Assembly: GCA_034660015.1 (NCBI GenBank)
Contig: JAYEII010000083.1
Coordinates: forward strand, 1 to 8,145
DNA from: QEXZ01 sp034660015
GTDB lineage: Archaea > Halobacteriota > Syntropharchaeia > Alkanophagales > Methanospirareceae
Direction of reading: 5' to 3'
DNA length: 8,145 nucleotides
Each line of letters starts with the position of its first letter. Position 1 is the first letter of the stretch. This document shows positions 4,564-8,145 of this stretch, piece by piece. The position numbers were made by a program, and so were the translations under genes. Under the pieces are notes generated by a model. It saw only the letters and a list, made by a program, of their open reading frames with translations. It did not search any database and was not told where the DNA came from.

Positions 4564-7560
4564 TCAAACAGCCTCTACCCCCAGCCAAACCTCCTTGTCA
4601 CCTATTTTCCACTTTTTCTCGTAGATCTGCTCACCTTTCACTGAACTGGGTGGCTTCCCCCTCTCAATACCTATCGCAAGTGTCTCCTCACAGATATAAT
4701 CCAAGAACCTATTTATCGCCTCTTTTACCTCTTCGTCACCCTCGTACAGGATTCTTATCTTCGCCGTATATTCCAGGTCAATGTCCTTCCTCATGCCCTG
4801 TACTCTCCTCACGAGGTCTCTGACCAGCCCTTCCTCTCTTAGTCCTTTGTCCAGGCTAACGTCCAAAAACAAGGTTGTTTCTTCATTCACGTCCACCTGT
4901 TTATAGTTCTCCATATCGCTAAACTCGCTCTTTCTATTCACATCCGCAAATTGCACTTCATGAACGTTCAACTCATCCTGCAATATCGCTGCTAAACCTC
5001 TCACTTCTTCCTTCTTTTCCGTTTCGCACACCACTACAACCGCCTTTAACGGTTGTCTTATCTTTATTCCCTCATCTGCTCTCGCTCGTCTGCCCGCTTC
5101 GACTAATCGGGCAACTAAATCCATTGAATCCTCTAATTCCTGTTCTACAAGCGATTCGTCGTGAGAGGGATAATCGCAAAGATGCACACTCTCAAGCGCG
5201 TCTTCCGAAATCGTTCTTACGATGTTCTGATAGATATGTTCAGTGATGAAAGGCACAAAAGGAGCTAACAATTTGCACAAAGCGACAAGCACCTCGTACA
5301 GTGTCAAGTATGCACAATCCTTATCAACGTTCTCCTCGGTGACCCAGAACCGCCGCCTTGACCGCCTTATGTACCAGTTGCTCAGGTCGTCCACCACAAA
5401 ATCTTCTATTCTCCTCCCGGCAAGATGTATTTCAAACCGTTCGAGAGCTTCAATCACGCCTTTTATCGTTGTGTTCAATCTTGACATTATCCACCTGTCC
5501 ATTGCACTTCTTTTATCCACCGGGATATTCTTCGCATTTGGATTGAATTTATCTATGGTTGCGTACGTGATGAAGAAGAAATATGAATTCCAAAGCGTGT
5601 TCAATGACTTCTTTTGCCGCTCCGCTATCGCAGGTTCAGAGAACCGTATGTCTTCCCATGGGGGACCTACGGTGAAGAAATACCATCTCAACGCATCTGC
5701 ACCTGCACCTTCTTTATTGAATATAGAAGTTATGTCAACCACGTTTCCCTTGCTCTTACTCATCTTCACTCCCTTTTCATCCAATATATGACCCAGTGAG
5801 AGCACGTTTAGATAGGGCGGGACATCGAAAATAGCTGTTGAGACGCCAAGCAAAGAATAGAACCAACCACGGGTCTGGTCTATCGCTTCGGTGATAAAAG
5901 AAGCGGGGAAATTTTGCTTGAACTTTTCCGTCTCAAACGGGTAATGCCACTGGGCAAAAGGAGCAGAACCCGAATCGTACCAGCAATCTATCACGTCTTT
6001 TACCCTTCTCATTTTTCCTCCGCATTCTTCACACTTCAGTAACACGTCATCAATGTATGGCCGGTGCAGGTCGAGGTTTGCGTCTGATTCTTGAGGAAAG
6101 GGAAAATTATTTGCCCTTTCTTTCAGTTCCTCTATGCTTCCAACACAACACTCTGCCCCGCATTTTTCGCATACCCATATATTCAGCGGCGTGCCCCAGA
6201 ATCGCTCCCTGCTGAGCGCCCAATCAGCAATATTCTCCAGGAAGTTACCGAATCTTCCGTATTTCAAATGTTCGGGATACCAGTTTATCTTTTCATTGTT
6301 TGCAAGCAGGTTATCACGCAGCGATTTCATACCGATAAACCACGATTCGCGGGCGTAATACAAAAGAGGCGAACCACAACGCCAGCAGAAAGGATAAGAG
6401 TGCAAATGCGTGCTCTCTTTGTACAGGATGCCACGCTGCTCCAGCATTTCTATTATGCGCTTATCAGCACCTTTTACAAAAACACCTTCCAAATCGGGAA
6501 ACGGGACCTCACTCGTAAACCGACCTTTGCTGTTCACGGGCTGCGAAAAACCAAGTCCTTTCTCCTTGCACACCCCGTAATCGTCTTCACCAAATGCGGG
6601 TGCAATATGAACGACGCCCGTACCTTCGTCTAACGTGACAAAATCGGCAGTGATTACCTGATGTGATTTCCCCTCTACAGGCACGTCAAAAAGCGGTTCA
6701 TACTCTTTACCTTCCAGATATTTACCTCTTAATCGCTCAGTTATCTCGTATTCGCCTTCCAGAGCACCTAACCGTGATTCAGCAAGAATCAAAATCTCTT
6801 CGCCGGTCTTTACCTTCACGTAGGTATGTTCAGGATGAACTGCGAGTGCGATATTGCCGAACAAAGTCCAGGGAGTTGTAGTCCATGCGAGCATAAAAAC
6901 GGGCTCTTTTGCTTCTCTCAGCTTGAACTTCACGTATATCGAAGGGTCCTCCACATCCTTATAGCCCTGTGCTACTTCATGACTGCTCAGCGTGGTCTCA
7001 CACCTCGGGCAGTAGGGCACGACTTTATGCCCCCGGTAAAGCAAGCCCTTTTTCCATATCTCTTTTAACGACCACCAGACCGATTCTATATATTCGTTAT
7101 CAGAGGTTACGTAGGGTGAATCCATATCTATCCAGAATCCCACTCGCTTCGTGGCATTCACCCATTCTTTTTCATATCGGAAAACCGAGTCCTTGCATTT
7201 GCGGTTGAATTTCTCTACCCCGTACTCCTCTATCTCACGCTTGCTGTTTACTCCCAGTTCCTTCTCCACTTCTATCTCCACCGGCAGACCATGCGTGTCC
7301 CATCCTGCTTTTCTTTCTACCCTGAAACCACACATCGTTTTATATCGCAGCACGAGGTCTTTCACAACCCTTGTAAGGATATGCCCGGGATGCGGGAGTC
7401 CATTCGCAGTTGGTGGACCTTCGACAAAAATGAACTTCTCATAACCTTCTCTGCGGTCTACACTGTGCTCAAATGTTTTATTTCTGCCCCACAGCTCCAA
7501 TATTTCCTCTTCCTGTTGTATGAAATTTGGTCTTTGCGCTTCGCTCTTGAAATACGCCAT
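4564..7560 (-). CDS. ileS: Isoleucyl-tRNA synthetase (IleRS)
   Basis: This class I synthetase charges tRNA-Ile in the cytoplasm and edits misactivated valine. Domains in order: the Rossmann core with the HIGH motif as HPGH (57-60) in EGPPTANGLPHPGHI, GWDTHGLPVE (86-95), and the CP1 editing domain with the Thr-rich WTTTPWTL (226-233) and GEDDY (324-328). Two sets of Cys pairs match the zinc sites of Thermus IleRS: C184/C187 with C392/C395, and C464/C467 with C510/C513. Then come WYDSGSAPFA (527-536), DQTRGWFYSLL (561-571), KMSKS (599-603) and the anticodon-binding helical domain (NWYIRRSRRRFW, 728-739). Overall it resembles the eukaryote-like IleRS of Thermus and archaea. Its 998 aa is shorter than Thermus (1043 aa) because a C-terminal segment is missing. 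The ATG start has AGGA four nt upstream and a TATA-like element (about 7589-7598). The gene stands alone. The frame is intact and all catalytic motifs are present. Confidence 0.97.
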   Translation of the reverse strand: MAYFKSEAQRPNFIQQEEEILELWGRNKTFEHSVDRREGYEKFIFVEGPPTANGLPHPGHILTRVVKDLVLRYKTMCGFRVERKAGWDTHGLPVEIEVEKELGVNSKREIEEYGVEKFNRKCKDSVFRYEKEWVNATKRVGFWIDMDSPYVTSDNEYIESVWWSLKEIWKKGLLYRGHKVVPYCPRCETTLSSHEVAQGYKDVEDPSIYVKFKLREAKEPVFMLAWTTTPWTLFGNIALAVHPEHTYVKVKTGEEILILAESRLGALEGEYEITERLRGKYLEGKEYEPLFDVPVEGKSHQVITADFVTLDEGTGVVHIAPAFGEDDYGVCKEKGLGFSQPVNSKGRFTSEVPFPDLEGVFVKGADKRIIEMLEQRGILYKESTHLHSYPFCWRCGSPLLYYARESWFIGMKSLRDNLLANNEKINWYPEHLKYGRFGNFLENIADWALSRERFWGTPLNIWVCEKCGAECCVGSIEELKERANNFPFPQESDANLDLHRPYIDDVLLKCEECGGKMRRVKDVIDCWYDSGSAPFAQWHYPFETEKFKQNFPASFITEAIDQTRGWFYSLLGVSTAIFDVPPYLNVLSLGHILDEKGVKMSKSKGNVVDITSIFNKEGAGADALRWYFFTVGPPWEDIRFSEPAIAERQKKSLNTLWNSYFFFITYATIDKFNPNAKNIPVDKRSAMDRWIMSRLNTTIKGVIEALERFEIHLAGRRIEDFVVDDLSNWYIRRSRRRFWVTEENVDKDCAYLTLYEVLVALCKLLAPFVPFITEHIYQNIVRTISEDALESVHLCDYPSHDESLVEQELEDSMDLVARLVEAGRRARADEGIKIRQPLKAVVVVCETEKKEEVRGLAAILQDELNVHEVQFADVNRKSEFSDMENYKQVDVNEETTLFLDVSLDKGLREEGLVRDLVRRVQGMRKDIDLEYTAKIRILYEGDEEVKEAINRFLDYICEETLAIGIERGKPPSSVKGEQIYEKKWKIGDKEVWLGVEAV

Positions 7561-7588
7561 TTCTTCCTACACCTACACTGAACAATAT

Positions 7589-7598
7589 GATATTTATG
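7589..7598 (-). promoter_or_regulatory. TATA-like box of ileS
   Basis: The minus strand reads CATAAATATC about 30 nt before the ATG, which would place the transcript start just upstream of a short leader containing AGGTGTAGGA. A second candidate, TTTTATAA (7611-7618), lies farther upstream. Confidence 0.4.
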
Positions 7599-7629
7599 TT
7601 GGTAGGTTAATTATAAAATATTAAAGGTG

Positions 7630-7714
7630 ATGAAGATGGAAGTGGAAAGAACAGAAATTAACCGAAGGTGCTAAGCGGTTGAAAATGATATTGTTAGACA
7701 GGATGGAGATATAA
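7630..7714 (+). other. Short, possibly frameshifted small ORF upstream of the HicA-like gene
   Basis: An AAAGGTGAT ribosome-site-like sequence (7623-7631) precedes ATGs at 7630 and 7636. That frame reads MEVERTEINRRC and stops at TAA 7672-7674. A second frame continues with EGAKRLKMILLDRMEI to a TAA at 7712-7714. Joining the two would need one frameshift near 7662. The first frame is also the frame of the HicA-like gene and is open again from 7675. The segment may be a decayed partner gene or leader, or purine-rich noncoding DNA; I cannot decide which. Confidence 0.25.
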
Positions 7715-7722
7715 CGCTCAAA

Positions 7723-8010
7723 ATGGCGTTTATGATTAAGACCGAGAAAATAAAAGCTGCTTTAACGAGTAAGGGCTTTGTCAAGGAGGAAAGGTCAAAA
7801 CACACTTTTTATTTCCTCGTTGTTGATGGCAAGAAAACGGCGATTCACACGAAATTAAGCCGCGGCAGTAAAGAATATAGTAACAAATTACTCTCGTTTA
7901 TGCGTAAACAATTAGGATTTGACAAAATGAGAGACCGGAAAGACTTTATCAAATGCCCAATTTTCGAGGACGAGTATGTGAAAATTTTGAACAAAAGAGG
8001 TTGGATTTAG
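7723..8010 (+). CDS. HicA-like (YcfA-type) toxin without a visible HicB
   Basis: This 95-aa basic protein resembles archaeal HicA/YcfA-type mRNA-binding toxins with a small dsRBD-like fold. The first helix is KIKAALTSKGFVKEE (9-23). It is followed by a strand with the candidate catalytic His in SKHTFYFLVV (H27), DGKKTAIHTKLSRGSKEYSN (35-54; a second His at H42), and the helix KLLSFMRKQLGF (55-66). The C-terminal extension, with CPIFEDEYVKILNKRGWI (78-95), is common in this archaeal subtype. HicA enzymes cleave mRNA or tmRNA when not bound by HicB. No HicB-like frame is seen on either side, so it is an orphan, or its antitoxin is of an unrecognised type. ATG 7723 was chosen. The nearest GGAG is 14 nt upstream, which is weak, and ATG 7732 is an alternative. 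A transposase-like frame follows directly. Confidence 0.68.
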   Translation: MAFMIKTEKIKAALTSKGFVKEERSKHTFYFLVVDGKKTAIHTKLSRGSKEYSNKLLSFMRKQLGFDKMRDRKDFIKCPIFEDEYVKILNKRGWI

Positions 8011-8145
8011 TATCGTTTTGTCTCGAAATCAAGACGCGGGGGTCAAAGAACTATGTCTATCATTCAACAAATCGTTACGATAAAGAGATAAAAAAAGGAC
8101 GGAAAGTGTCAAAATACCTCGGAAAACTCGACAAAGAACGAGGAT
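8001..8145 (+). CDS. Probable 5' end of an IS transposase (partial, start unclear)
   Basis: Frame 3 is open to the window edge and reads LEIKTRGSKNYVYHSTNRYD, then KEIKKGRKVSKYLGKLDKER. The order basic RGSKNYVY strand, variable loop, GRKVSKYLGKLD is typical of the N-terminal domain of DDE transposases of the IS1634/IS4-like type. There is no ATG in the visible frame. TTG 8001, which overlaps the HicA-like gene, is the only start-like codon in view, and AAAAGAGG abuts it. The true start could therefore be non-canonical, or the N-terminus could be truncated. The rest lies outside the window, so the call rests on about 40 residues. Confidence 0.42.
   Translation, partial: MDLVSFCLEIKTRGSKNYVYHSTNRYDKEIKKGRKVSKYLGKLDKERG

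Noticed and set aside
5243..6633. Plus-strand open frames of about 180 codons opposite ileS (5243-5791 and 6091-6633)
   Set aside because: They are antisense to highly conserved IleRS domains, with low-complexity shadow-type composition and no ribosome sites.
7387..7392. HPGH variant of the HIGH motif in IleRS as an anomaly
   Set aside because: The second position of HIGH varies freely in this IleRS type, with small or Pro residues tolerated, and the flanking residues are normal.

Overview
The window looks like a chromosomal segment of an uncultivated archaeon, most likely in the Euryarchaeota/Halobacteriota. The tRNA methyltransferase is of the archaeal TrmI type. Genes are preceded by TATA-like boxes rather than -35/-10 pairs. 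Transcripts appear to end at T-tracts. The toxin-antitoxin (TA) families resemble those common in methanogen/ANME-type genomes. That lineage guess comes from protein character only; there is no rRNA or other phylogenetic marker here.

Layout, left to right. (1) The 3' end of an unidentified Cys-rich protein (+), 1-150. (2) A vapBC-type TA pair on the minus strand, 170-804. (3) trmI, a tRNA m1A57/58 methyltransferase (-), about 909-1721. (4) A 122-bp divergent promoter region carrying a three-unit 9-bp repeat. (5) A TldE/PmbA-family gene (+), 1844-3232. (6) A 210-bp convergent spacer full of A/T palindromes and hairpins, read as terminators for both flanking genes. (7) A small acidic ferredoxin (-), 3443-3679, with an unusual insertion in its first cluster motif. 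(8) A divergent spacer with a second copy of the short periodic repeat, inverted. (9) A RelB-like/RelE-ParE-type TA pair (+), 3902-4380. (10) A 183-bp convergent spacer carrying an imperfect inverted-repeat element of the CACCGCAGAG type. (11) ileS (-), 4564-7560, a complete 998-aa class I isoleucyl-tRNA synthetase. (12) A short region with a degenerate small frame, then a HicA-like toxin without a visible antitoxin (+), 7723-8010. (13) At the right edge, a frame resembling the N-terminus of an IS transposase (+).

The genes do not form one pathway. Three housekeeping functions (tRNA methylation, isoleucine charging, TldD/E-type peptide processing) and a ferredoxin are interleaved with three independent toxin loci and with short dispersed repeats in the intergenic gaps. 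I see no clear new multi-gene system. The items most worth a second look are the family of short periodic/inverted intergenic repeats, the altered ferredoxin cluster motif, the apparently shortened C-terminal region of IleRS, and the orphan HicA next to a probable transposase fragment.
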